Of a stretch of 64,000 bases of DNA, positions 29,062-40,600 are shown one piece after another. Origin of the DNA: Dysgonomonas sp. 25. Its GTDB lineage: Bacteria; Bacteroidota; Bacteroidia; Bacteroidales; Dysgonomonadaceae. Each line of letters starts with the position of its first letter. The stretch's first letter is position 1. The translations under genes and the position numbers were made by a program. The DNA lies in the NCBI RefSeq assembly GCF_010501075.1, contig NZ_QVMN01000003.1, positions 138,292 to 202,291 of the forward strand. Reading direction: 5' to 3'. The notes below the pieces were generated by a model. That model had not been told where the DNA came from. It ran no database searches and worked only from the letters and a program-made list of their open reading frames with translations.

Positions 29062-30507
29062 ATGAAATCATATAAATTATTACCATTCCTGTTGGCTCTT
29101 TGCCTGACATTTTTCACGGGATGCTCGGATGACGATAATATAGAGTATAACAAAGGAAATGCTCCGTTGGAAATAACAGCTTCCGGCGAGCAGATCGAAC
29201 TGGATGACGAAAACCCCGAAGTGGATGCCCTGAAATTTACGTGGACTTCCGGCTCTAACCAAGGGACGGATGCAGCTATCACTTACACTTTCCAGATGGA
29301 CATACAAGGCAATGATTTTGCCGGAGGAATATCCATCGATTTAGGGCGTGAAGTATATGAGAAGATATACAAAAATGAGGAACTGAACGATATCCTCCTC
29401 AACGAATTCGGCATAGCCATCGATACGGACGTTACGTTGGAAAGCCGCATAATAGCGACTGTTGCCGACGACAACGTTGCGCCTGTCATATCTAACATTC
29501 AAACGATAACAGTGAAAACGCACAAGCCGATAACAAAGACTTTGTATCTGATTGGCGATGCTACGCCTAACGGATGGAGCGCCGGCGATGCTACTCCGCT
29601 GAAGGCGATAACCAATGTTGCCAAAGGCTTTTCGTGGACAGGAAACCTTTCGCCGGGTGAATTTAAGTTTATTACTACCTTGGGTGAGTTTACTCCGTCG
29701 TATAACAAGGGTGCAGATGATACAAAACTGTATCTGCGCGAAAGCGGTTCAGATCCGTATGACGATAAGTTCCAGATTACGCAGGGTGGAACTTATACCA
29801 TCAAAGTGAATCTGATAACCATGCTTATTACCATTACAAGAGGCGAAGGCCCTGAATATACCGAATTGTGGCTTGTCGGGAATCCTACGGGATGGTCGTT
29901 TGAGCCGATGACTGTCAATCCGCTCGATCCGTTTGTGTTCCATTACAATGGCGATCTTGCTGCGGGTGGAGAGTTCAAAATCGGTACGGTTGCCGGAGAC
30001 TGGAATGCCGCTTTCTATCGTCCGGAAGTCGATCAGACAGCAGAGGGAATGAATCTGGATGTGGACAAGTGGGCCGGAAATCCTGATAACAAATGGAATA
30101 TCACAGGCGGAGTGTATAAAATCAAGCTCGACACACGCGATATGAAAATTGATATTGCGCCGTTCACGCCTTATGCGATGGTGTATCTTGTCGGTGATGC
30201 CACGCCTAACGGATGGGATATAGATAATGCTACGCCGATGACAGCAACTTCGGATCCGAATAAATTCACTTGGACGGGTAACCTGAGCGCGGGCGAAATG
30301 AAGTTCACCTTAGATAAGCAAAGCGATTGGAACGGAGCATGGTTTATTGCCTCCGAAGCCGATAAAGCCCCTGCCGGAACGGAAGAACAGATGATATTCA
30401 ACTATCCGGGCGCCGGAGTGGATTATAAGTGGAAAATAACAGCTGCCGGAACGTATACCATCGAACTGGATCAATTGAACGAAACGGTGAGTATCGTAAA
30501 ACAATAA
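29062..30507 (+). CDS. SusE/SusF-like surface glycan-binding lipoprotein
   Basis: A 481-residue lipoprotein. The start at 29062 gives the signal with Cys21 in FFTGCSDDD; an in-frame start inside susD is rejected. The N-terminal SusE domain (EITASGEQIELD...ALKFTWT) is followed by three carbohydrate-binding repeats starting TLYLIGDATPNGW, ELWLVGNPTGW and VYLVGDATPNGW near residues 157, 270 and 374, each ending with GGTYTIKV-like strands. The layout matches SusE/SusF, which hold polysaccharide at the surface without catalysis. Ligand inferred to be dextran from the neighbouring GH66. Confidence 0.9.
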   Translation: MKSYKLLPFLLALCLTFFTGCSDDDNIEYNKGNAPLEITASGEQIELDDENPEVDALKFTWTSGSNQGTDAAITYTFQMDIQGNDFAGGISIDLGREVYEKIYKNEELNDILLNEFGIAIDTDVTLESRIIATVADDNVAPVISNIQTITVKTHKPITKTLYLIGDATPNGWSAGDATPLKAITNVAKGFSWTGNLSPGEFKFITTLGEFTPSYNKGADDTKLYLRESGSDPYDDKFQITQGGTYTIKVNLITMLITITRGEGPEYTELWLVGNPTGWSFEPMTVNPLDPFVFHYNGDLAAGGEFKIGTVAGDWNAAFYRPEVDQTAEGMNLDVDKWAGNPDNKWNITGGVYKIKLDTRDMKIDIAPFTPYAMVYLVGDATPNGWDIDNATPMTATSDPNKFTWTGNLSAGEMKFTLDKQSDWNGAWFIASEADKAPAGTEEQMIFNYPGAGVDYKWKITAAGTYTIELDQLNETVSIVKQ

Positions 30508-30520
30508 AACTAAATATATT

Positions 30521-30548
30521 CACTGTGCCGGTTGCGGCCGGTACAGTG
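30521..30548 (+). other. intercistronic hairpin between SusE/F-like and GH66 genes
   Basis: CACTGTGCCGG, a TTGCGG loop and CCGGTACAGTG: eleven pairs including one G-T. There is no T run, so it may adjust mRNA stability or downstream expression rather than end transcription. Confidence 0.6.
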
Positions 30549-30570
30549 GATGCTCTAAAAGAATAACATT

Positions 30571-32328
30571 ATGAAAAAAAGAATAACATATATCGTAGCC
30601 GCCCTTTCGCTGCTTTTGTTTGCTGCGTGCGACGATTTTTACGATACAAAGCATAATCCTGTGACCTATGGCGATAGCTATATGAGTATCAACATAAGTA
30701 CGGATAAGGCAGTTTACAGTCCGGGTGAAACGGTGCAGTTCGCGCTAAAAGAAACACCCAATACGAACCTCACAGTCCGCTATTCTCATCTGGGGCAGGT
30801 GCTGAAAGAGGAATCACTCTCCGGCGACGCTTGGAGCTGGACGGTTCCTGCCGACGATTACAAAGGTTATATGGTCGATGTATATGGAACAGTGGAAGGC
30901 GCCGAAAAGGTATACTACAGCATAGCCGTAGACGTATCTTCCGACTGGAAGAAATTCCCGCGCTATGGCTTCCTCTCCTCTTACGGCAAACTGTCGGAGA
31001 AGCAGATATCGGATAACATAGCTACGCTGAACCGTTACCATATCAACGGGATACAATTCTACGACTGGATGTATGATCATCAACGCCCTTTAGCCGGAAC
31101 GGCAGATAATCCGCTGGCATCGTGGTCTGATCTTATCGGGCGGATGAACTATAAATCGACCGTAGAAGGATATATTGCTGCTGCTCACGGCAGAGGAATG
31201 AAAGCGATGTTTTATAACCTTGCCTTCGGTGCGTTGAAGAATGCCGCCTCCGACGGGGTGAAAGAAGAATGGTACCTCTTTAAAGACACCAATCACGACG
31301 AAAAAGACAATCATCACCTCGATGCACCTTTCCGCAGCAGTATTTACCTGACCAATCCCGCTAATACCGAGTGGCAGGAATACATTGCCGGACGCCACAA
31401 GGATGTGTACGAAGTCTTTGATTTCGATGGCTACCATATCGACCAATTAGGAAACCGCGGAACACTATACGATTACAATGGTACTGTTGTGAATCTGCCT
31501 GCAGCTTATCCGTCTTTTATTGCGGCGATGAAACAGGCAAGCCCCGACAAACGTTTGGTGATGAATGCTGTCAGCCAGTACGGGCAGGCAGGGATAGCCG
31601 CTTCGGATGTCGATTTTCTCTATACCGAAGTCTGGGACGAAAGCAAAACATTCGAGCAATTATCGCAGGTCATTTTGGATAACAATGCATACAGCAGCCG
31701 TACGAAAAATACCGTTCTCGCTGCTTATATGAACTATGGCAGATCAAATTCCGCCGGATATATGAATGCTCCCGGGGTGCTGCTGGCGAATGCTGTTATT
31801 TTCTCTTTCGGAGGGTCGCACCTCGAGTTGGGAGAGCATTATCTGGCGAACGAGTATTTCCCTAATTCGAACCTGCAAATGAAAGGCGGATTGAGAACAG
31901 CGCTTGTGCATTATTATGACTTTCTGGTGGCGTATCAGAATCTGTTGCGCGATGGCGGAGCGTTTGCTAATAATGCAGTGCAATCTGTCGATGGGCAACT
32001 GTCGTTCAGCAACTGGCCTGCTGCACAGGGAGACGTGGCTGTCGTAGGCAAGCAATTCATAGGGAAAGAGCTGATTCATCTGATTAATTTTTCCGATGCT
32101 AACAGTATGGATTGGAGAGACACGAACGGAACACAAAAAGAACCGCTGCTGGTAACGAATGCCGAAATTAAAATCGCAGTGAATGGTACGGCAAACAAAG
32201 TTTGGTTTGCATCGCCTGACGTGAACGGTGGAGTTGCACAGGATGTACAATTCACTCAGTCGGGCAATGAGTTGACGTTCACCCTTCCGTCGCTGAAATA
32301 TTGGGATATGGTAGTAATAGAATATTAA
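30571..32328 (+). CDS. GH66 endo-dextranase lipoprotein
   Basis: A 585-residue surface enzyme with lipoprotein signal (Cys20 in LLFAACDDFYD). After an Ig-like N-terminal domain (about 35-125) the GH66 barrel begins at FPRYGFLSSYGKLSE. The likely nucleophile is Asp291 in FDGYHIDQLG and the acid/base Glu353 in FLYTEVWDE; the pair and its 62-residue spacing agree with characterised GH66 dextranases. It cuts internal alpha-1,6 links of dextran. No CITase-type insert is evident. It is the key gene for naming this locus, in the order known from the Bacteroides thetaiotaomicron dextran locus (regulator, susC, susD, susE-like, GH66, GH31). Confidence 0.9.
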   Translation: MKKRITYIVAALSLLLFAACDDFYDTKHNPVTYGDSYMSINISTDKAVYSPGETVQFALKETPNTNLTVRYSHLGQVLKEESLSGDAWSWTVPADDYKGYMVDVYGTVEGAEKVYYSIAVDVSSDWKKFPRYGFLSSYGKLSEKQISDNIATLNRYHINGIQFYDWMYDHQRPLAGTADNPLASWSDLIGRMNYKSTVEGYIAAAHGRGMKAMFYNLAFGALKNAASDGVKEEWYLFKDTNHDEKDNHHLDAPFRSSIYLTNPANTEWQEYIAGRHKDVYEVFDFDGYHIDQLGNRGTLYDYNGTVVNLPAAYPSFIAAMKQASPDKRLVMNAVSQYGQAGIAASDVDFLYTEVWDESKTFEQLSQVILDNNAYSSRTKNTVLAAYMNYGRSNSAGYMNAPGVLLANAVIFSFGGSHLELGEHYLANEYFPNSNLQMKGGLRTALVHYYDFLVAYQNLLRDGGAFANNAVQSVDGQLSFSNWPAAQGDVAVVGKQFIGKELIHLINFSDANSMDWRDTNGTQKEPLLVTNAEIKIAVNGTANKVWFASPDVNGGVAQDVQFTQSGNELTFTLPSLKYWDMVVIEY

Positions 32329-32339
32329 GGTTAGAGGTT

Positions 32340-34823
32340 ATGATAAAGAAAATCTTATTGGTTATTTCAGGGTTAATACTTTCTTCGGCAATAGCGATTG
32401 CCGGAGAATGTATTTCGTATGAGAAGAAAGGAAATCAGGTGATATTCAACTGTAAAGACGGTTCGCGATTATCACTGACAATCAATAGCAGCTCGGTTGT
32501 TAAAGTATGGTTCGATCAATCAGGGAAGTTCGTCCGCAACAACGAATCGTTCGCGGTCGTGAATGAACAATTGGAAGATGTAGGCGAAATCAATGTGAAC
32601 GAAGAGCCCGCTTGCTACGAGATATTTACGTCGAAACTGCGCATCCGGGTAAACAAAAATCCGATGCAGTTGCAGATATTCGACAAGTGGCAGAAGTTAG
32701 TCTTCAGCGATTTTCAGGAAAAAGGACACGTTTCCGACGCTACTGCGGTAAAGGCTCATAAAGTATTACGCAGCGATGAGCAATTCTTCGGGCTGGGCGA
32801 AAAAACAGGACCATTGAACCGTCGCGGACGTTCGTACAAAATGTGGAACAGCGACCGCCCTTGTTACAGCGTGACCGAAGATCCGCTGGCAAAAAGTATT
32901 CCGTTTTTTATGAGTAGTTATCGCTACGGAATATTTCTGGACAATACGTACAAAACCGAATTCAAATTCGGGACGGAGTCGGATGAATATTATTCGTTCG
33001 AAGCGCCTGACGGGGCGTTTGTTTACTATTTCATTTTCGGAAAAGATTACAAAGAAATACAAGAACAATATATTGCCTTGACAGGGAAACCGATAATGCC
33101 TCCTAAATGGGCATTAGGATTTGCCCAGTGTCGCGGGTTGTATACCAAAGAGATACAAGCATTAGAGATTGCTGCCGAATTCCGTAAGCGGCAGATACCG
33201 TGTGATATTATTTATCAGGACATCGGCTGGACACAGAATTTGCAGGATTTCACCTGGCGAAAGGGAAACTATACGAACCCACAAGGAATGCTGCAAACTT
33301 TGAAGAAGCAAGGTTTTAAAATGATAGTGTCGCAGGATCCGGTTGTTTCGCAACGCGAAAACCCGCAATGGGTGGAAGCGGACAAGCTGGGCTATTTGGT
33401 GAAAGACATCCGCAACGGTAAATCGTACGATATGCCTTGGCCGTGGGGAGGTAACTGTGGCGTGGTAGACTTCACCATCCCCGAAGTGGCTGACTGGTGG
33501 GGCAAGTATCAGCAAAAGCCGATAGACGACGGCATAAGCGGATTCTGGACGGATATGGGCGAACCGGCATGGAGTAACGAAGAGGATGTTGATCGCTTGT
33601 ACATGAAACACCACATCGGTATGCACGACGAGATACACAATGTATATGGATTGACGTGGGATAAGGTTGTGAAAGAGCAGTTCGAAAAACGCAACCCCAA
33701 TCGCCGTATATTCCAGATGACACGCTCGGCTTATGCAGGTCTTCAACGCTATACCTTCGGTTGGACGAACGATAGTGGTAACGGCAACGACGTCCTGGAA
33801 GGATGGGGACAATTAGAAAATCAGGTAGCTGTCGGCATTTCTGCCGGATTGGGTGGAATCCCTTTCTGGACAACCGATATATCGGGCTATTGCGGAGATA
33901 TAACCGACTATCCTGCTATGGCGGAACTATATACCCGTTGGATGCAGTTCGGTATTTTCTGCCCGTTGAGTCGTGCGCATCACGAAGGCGATAATGCGGC
34001 AGAGCCTTGGATGTTCGGCGAAGTAGCCGAGAAGAACAGCAAAGCAGCTATCGAACTGAAATACCAGTTATTTCCTTATCTCTACACCTATTCGCGCAAA
34101 GCACACGATACGGGATTGCCTATTACACGCGGCTTGTTTATGGAATATCCGAACGATGAACAGGCTATCAAAGTGGATAATCAATTTATCTTCGGCGAAG
34201 AGATATTGGTTGCTCCAGTACTGAAAAAAGGAGAACGCGTGAAACGTGTCTATCTGCCTGATGGTGAATGGATAGACTTTAATGATAAGAAAACGGTTTA
34301 TCTGGGCGGCCAGATGGTCGCTTATCGCGCGCCGCTGGGTGTTATCCCGATTTTTGTAAAGAAAGGTTCTATCATCCCGATGATGCCTGTGATGCAGTAT
34401 ATACATGAGAAAAAGGATTATCCGTTGTTCATCCATATTTTCCCGAACTATGAGGACGAAAGTGCAACATTCGAATTGTATGAGGATGAGGGCGAGAATC
34501 TCGATTATCTGAAAGATATTTATTCCAAGACTGACTTCTCGTGTACGACGTTGGCGGAAGGCTACAATACTGTAATTACGCCGAAAGACAAAGGCTTTGT
34601 GCAATCCGAAAAGCGGAATATTGTCCTCAAATATCATCTGGAAGAAAAACCGTCGGGTGTATCGGTAGACGGTAAATCCATCAAACAAGTAGAGGAACGG
34701 GCTATTGCCGATAAACTGGATAATGTATCTTCGGTGGAATGGTCGTGGAATGAGGCTACATTGGAGTGTTGGGTGAAATTCCCGGACAAAAGGAAAGGGG
34801 TAGAAGTCATCGTCAAAAAATAA
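32340..34823 (+). CDS. GH31 alpha-glucosidase
   Basis: An 827-residue secreted enzyme with a type I signal peptide ending near AIAG, so probably periplasmic. The GH31 nucleophile is Asp405 in GFWTDMGEP and the acid/base is Asp478 in FGWTNDSGN; TRSAYAGLQRY and GIPFWTTDISGY flank the site. An N-terminal galactose-mutarotase-like beta domain and C-terminal beta domains complete the family order. It probably releases glucose from isomalto-oligosaccharides that SusC brings in. It begins 11 bp after the GH66 stop codon; the ATG at 32340 is preferred over one inside the GH66 gene. Confidence 0.92.
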   Translation: MIKKILLVISGLILSSAIAIAGECISYEKKGNQVIFNCKDGSRLSLTINSSSVVKVWFDQSGKFVRNNESFAVVNEQLEDVGEINVNEEPACYEIFTSKLRIRVNKNPMQLQIFDKWQKLVFSDFQEKGHVSDATAVKAHKVLRSDEQFFGLGEKTGPLNRRGRSYKMWNSDRPCYSVTEDPLAKSIPFFMSSYRYGIFLDNTYKTEFKFGTESDEYYSFEAPDGAFVYYFIFGKDYKEIQEQYIALTGKPIMPPKWALGFAQCRGLYTKEIQALEIAAEFRKRQIPCDIIYQDIGWTQNLQDFTWRKGNYTNPQGMLQTLKKQGFKMIVSQDPVVSQRENPQWVEADKLGYLVKDIRNGKSYDMPWPWGGNCGVVDFTIPEVADWWGKYQQKPIDDGISGFWTDMGEPAWSNEEDVDRLYMKHHIGMHDEIHNVYGLTWDKVVKEQFEKRNPNRRIFQMTRSAYAGLQRYTFGWTNDSGNGNDVLEGWGQLENQVAVGISAGLGGIPFWTTDISGYCGDITDYPAMAELYTRWMQFGIFCPLSRAHHEGDNAAEPWMFGEVAEKNSKAAIELKYQLFPYLYTYSRKAHDTGLPITRGLFMEYPNDEQAIKVDNQFIFGEEILVAPVLKKGERVKRVYLPDGEWIDFNDKKTVYLGGQMVAYRAPLGVIPIFVKKGSIIPMMPVMQYIHEKKDYPLFIHIFPNYEDESATFELYEDEGENLDYLKDIYSKTDFSCTTLAEGYNTVITPKDKGFVQSEKRNIVLKYHLEEKPSGVSVDGKSIKQVEERAIADKLDNVSSVEWSWNEATLECWVKFPDKRKGVEVIVKK

Positions 34824-34871
34824 TGTGAATCACTGGTACAATTATACTTATAAGTTTATCAATGTTATGAT

Positions 34872-34914
34872 AGTTACGAGTTACTTTGTGCTTCGCACAG
34901 TTACAAGTTACAAG
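34872..34914. repeat. short hairpin repeat, copy 2
   Basis: AGTTACGAGTTACT, hairpin TGTGC-TTC-GCACA, then GTTACAAGTTACAAG. The flanks match the copy at 10532-10573, while the hairpin arms differ but still pair. It is in the 424-base gap between the GH31 and GH97 genes. Confidence 0.6.
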
Positions 34915-34984
34915 AAAAAAAGTAACTCGTCAAAAACATCGAAAATGAGTAGAGGTATGTTACTTTTTCGGAAAAGCGTTCTTT

Positions 34985-35190
34985 AAAGAACTTAGTGAAC
35001 TTGGTGTAGAACCTTCGTGTCCTCTGTGGTTAAATAATAAAAAGTAACCCAACAAAAAATACAGAATTATTTGTACCGGTTTTAAAATATAAGATGTTGG
35101 TAATTAGTTTGTTTTATTTGGATTTGCTCGAAAAAAAGTAACTAAAAGTGGTACAGGAAAGCGACACTTTAGAGGCTTTTTAGGGTAGGA
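34985..35190 (+). repeat. dispersed non-coding repeat, divergent copy 4
   Basis: This starts with AAAGAACTTAGTGAACTTGG and CCTTCGTGTCCTCTGTGGTT, then AATAATAAAAAGTAACCC, the same order of words as at 3911 (CCCTTGGTGGTTTAGTAATAAA), and ends with AAAGTGGTACAGG and a hairpin-like GCGACACTTTAGAGGC. It stops 58 bp before the GH97 start codon. The match is weaker than between copies 2 and 3. Confidence 0.4.
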
Positions 35191-35196
35191 AGCTAA

Positions 35197-37449
<2,253 letters not shown>

Positions 37450-37471
37450 CAGGTATTCACCGAAGAATAAG

Positions 37472-37508
37472 AAAAGAGCTTGTAATTGTGTAGATTATGA
37501 GCTCTTTT
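37472..37508 (+). terminator. terminator after GH97
   Basis: Arms AAAAGAGCT and AGCTCTTTT with a 19-base loop, flanked by T and A runs, so it can work for GH97 and, on the other strand, as back-up for the tracrRNA. Confidence 0.65.
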
Positions 37509-37509
37509 A

Positions 37510-37588
37510 AAAAAGAAGAAGACGGAAATCGCTTTCCGCCGCCTTATTTGTTTTCACAACGGAATAATCCTTATTGTGATTAGCTTTC
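37510..37588 (-). ncRNA. tracrRNA of the type II-C system
   Basis: About 79 nt on the minus strand, divergent from cas9. The anti-repeat (37588-37573, GAAAGCTAATCACAAT) pairs with the first 16 nt of the crRNA repeat (GTTGTAATTAGCTTTC) except for one A-C mismatch and one G-U. It is followed by a small nexus hairpin GGATTATTCC (37570-37561), a GTTGTGAAAAC linker and a terminator hairpin (37540-37521) with arms GGCGGAAA/TTTCCGTC and a GCGA tetraloop, then a T-rich tail. The order anti-repeat, nexus, terminator is that of Bacteroidetes II-C tracrRNAs. A promoter lies at the right distance. Confidence 0.9.
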
Positions 37589-37593
37589 GTTAA

Positions 37594-37625
37594 CAAATAT
37601 AGATCAAATAGCATTAAAATCCAAA
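37594..37625 (-). promoter_or_regulatory. promoter of tracrRNA
   Basis: On the minus strand TTTG (37625-37622), 20 bp and TATATTTG (37601-37594) match the Bacteroidetes consensus exactly, placing the start near 37588, at the first anti-repeat base. Confidence 0.82.
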
Positions 37626-37666
37626 TATTCTTTTTAAATTAGGCAAAATATTTTTAGACCTTAATT

Positions 37667-40600
37667 ATGAAAAAGAACGTATTGGGATTAGACCTGGGAC
37701 CAAACTCTATCGGATGGGCTTTAGTAGAATACATTAAAAATCTTGAAACAGAAGGGTTTTCTCCTTCCGGAATCGTAGGCTTAGGTAGCCGTATAATACC
37801 TATGGACGCTGCAATGTTGAGCGACTTCGACAATGGAAACCTGAAAACGCAAACAGCAGAACGAACAAGATATCGTGGTGTCCGCCGCCTTCACGAACGC
37901 TATTTATTGCGAAGAGAGCGCCTTCATAGGGTATTGAACATCATCGGTTTCTTGCCGGAGCATTATGCTAAGTATATTGATTTCGGGAAAAAGCCCGGGA
38001 AGTTCCTGCTTGATTCGGAGCCTAAAATGGCTTATTCGCTGAATGAAGAAACAGGCAAATATGACTTCTGTTTCAAGGAGTCGTTTGCCGAAATGATACA
38101 GGACTTTCTTGAAAAGCAGCCTGACCTTGTAAAGGACGGAAAGAAAGTGCCTTATGACTGGACTATCTATTATCTACGGAAGAAAGCATTGACGGAGAAA
38201 ATAGCAAAGGAAGAGCTGGCATGGCTGATTCTGCATTTTAATCAAAAGAGAGGCTACTATCAGCAACGAGGCGAAGAGGAAGATATAAACATAAATGAGA
38301 CGAAAGAGTATCAGAAATTGCAGGTTGTGAGTGTCGAGGATTCCGGCGATAGAAAAGGAGATGCTATATGGTATAACGTGCTGCTGGAGAATGGCGATGT
38401 TTATAAACGACAGAGCAAAATTCCGCTCGATTGGGTGGGTAAGACAAAAGAGTTTATCGTCACAACGAAGCTTGATAAAGACAACAACGAGAAGCGCTCG
38501 TACAGTATCCCTACTGCCGACGACTGGACGTTGGTAAAAAAACGTACCGAGAAAGAAATCGACGAATCGCATAAGTCGGTGGGTACTTTTATCTATGATA
38601 GGTTACTGTCTGATCCGAATCAGAAGATAAAAGGAAAACTCATCCAGACGATAGAGCGTAAGTTCTACCGTAAGGAGCTTAACCAGATATTGAAGAAACA
38701 GAGAGAATTTCATCCCGAACTGAATAATCCCGAGCTATACACGCTTTGCATCAAGGATTTGTACCGGAGCAACGAGGCATATCGCAACAGTATTCAGAAC
38801 AAGGATTTTGTATATCTCTTTATCGACGATATTATATTCTATCAACGTCCGTTGAAAAGTAAGAAGTCGCTGATAGAGGATTGCCAGTATGAATACAGAA
38901 CCTATAAACATCCTGCGACAGGGATAGTAGAAAAGGTATATCTGAAATGTATATCCCGGTCGCATCCGCTGTTCGAAGAGTTCAGGTTGTGGCAGTTCCT
39001 GAAGAATGTAAAGATTATTGCGAAGGGTGATACCTCGGATGTGACTGCTCTCTATCTTCCTGACGAAGAGGCCTATGTTGCTTTGTTTGACCGATTGAAA
39101 GAAAAGAAAGAGGTCACACGTAAGTCGTTCCTGTCATCCATCAAAGGTGCCAAGCTCAAAGAGGATGCTTACGAATGGAATTATGGCGACCGTTCGTTGC
39201 CTATGTGCCCAACACATGCCGAGTTTGTCAGCCGCCTGAAACAAGTGGGATTGGATGATAGCTTCCTTACGGCGGAGGTCGAAGAACACTTGTGGCATAT
39301 CCTGTACTCCGTAAGTGACAAGGGCGAATTGGTGCAGGCATTGAAGTCGTTTGCTGTCAGATATGAAATAGCTAACGTAGAAGACTTTGTTGCCGAGTTT
39401 AAGAAGGTTAAACCTTTCGATAAGGCATATGCTTCCTATTCGTCCAAAGCTATGAAGAAGCTCCTCCCGCTGATGCGGATGGGAAAATATTGGGATAAGA
39501 ATGCATTTGACGCAAAGACAAAAGAACGCATCGACAGGCTTATTGATGGCGAAGACTGCGAAGCGATAAGTGAAGGTGTCAGGGAAAAGGTGGCAAAGGA
39601 ATTAGGTCAGGATTTGAATATCTCCCTATTCAGCGGATTGCCGCTTTGGCTGGCCTGCTATGTGGTATATAACCGTCACTCCGAAGCCAGCGAAACTGCC
39701 CGGTGGCAGTCGCCGAAAGATATAGATGATTTCTTGAAAGACTTCAGGCAACATTCGCTTCGCAACCCGGTGGTAGAGCAAATTGTGACCGAAACATTGC
39801 GTGTCGTTCGTGATGTTTGGGAGAAATATGGCGATTTATCGGAAATCCATCTCGAATTAGCTCGGGAAATGAAAAGTCCCGCCAATAAACGGCAGGAGAT
39901 AACCCGCAAGAATCAGGAGAACGAAAATACGAACATGCGTATAAGGGCATTGTTGACAGAGATGAGGAATGAAGGAAAAGATGTCCGTCCCGATTCATTG
40001 TCGCAACAAGAACGGCTCAAAATCTATGAGGAAGGAGTTCTTGGCTCAGCTATCGAAATCCCGGAAGATATTATCAAGATTACGCGCCAGAAACAGCCTA
40101 CACAATCCGAAATCATCCGTTATAAATGCTGGCTGGAACAGGGATATTGTTCGCCTTACACCGGAAAGCCTATTCCGCTGGGACGGCTCTTTACAAGTGA
40201 ATATGATATAGAACATGTCATTCCGCAGGCTCGCTATTACGACGATTCGTTCACTAATAAAATAATTTGCGAAAGTGCTGTCAACCGGGATAAAGGTAAT
40301 CTGCTGGCATGTGAATATATCAGACAAAAAGGCGGTACATGGGTTGACTTGGGTAATGGAGATAAAAGGGAAGTCTTGCGATACGAAGCTTATGAGGACT
40401 TTGTTAAGCGCAATTTCAAGAACTCGCCATTGAAAAAGAAAAAGTTGCTGATGGACGAAATTCCTGATAGTTTCATTGATAGGCAGATGAACGACACCCG
40501 CTATATCAGCCGATATGTGAAAGGCTTATTGTCGAATATTGTAAGGGAAGAGAACGAACAGGAAGCAACATCGAAAAACCTAATTCCCGTTACAGGGGCA

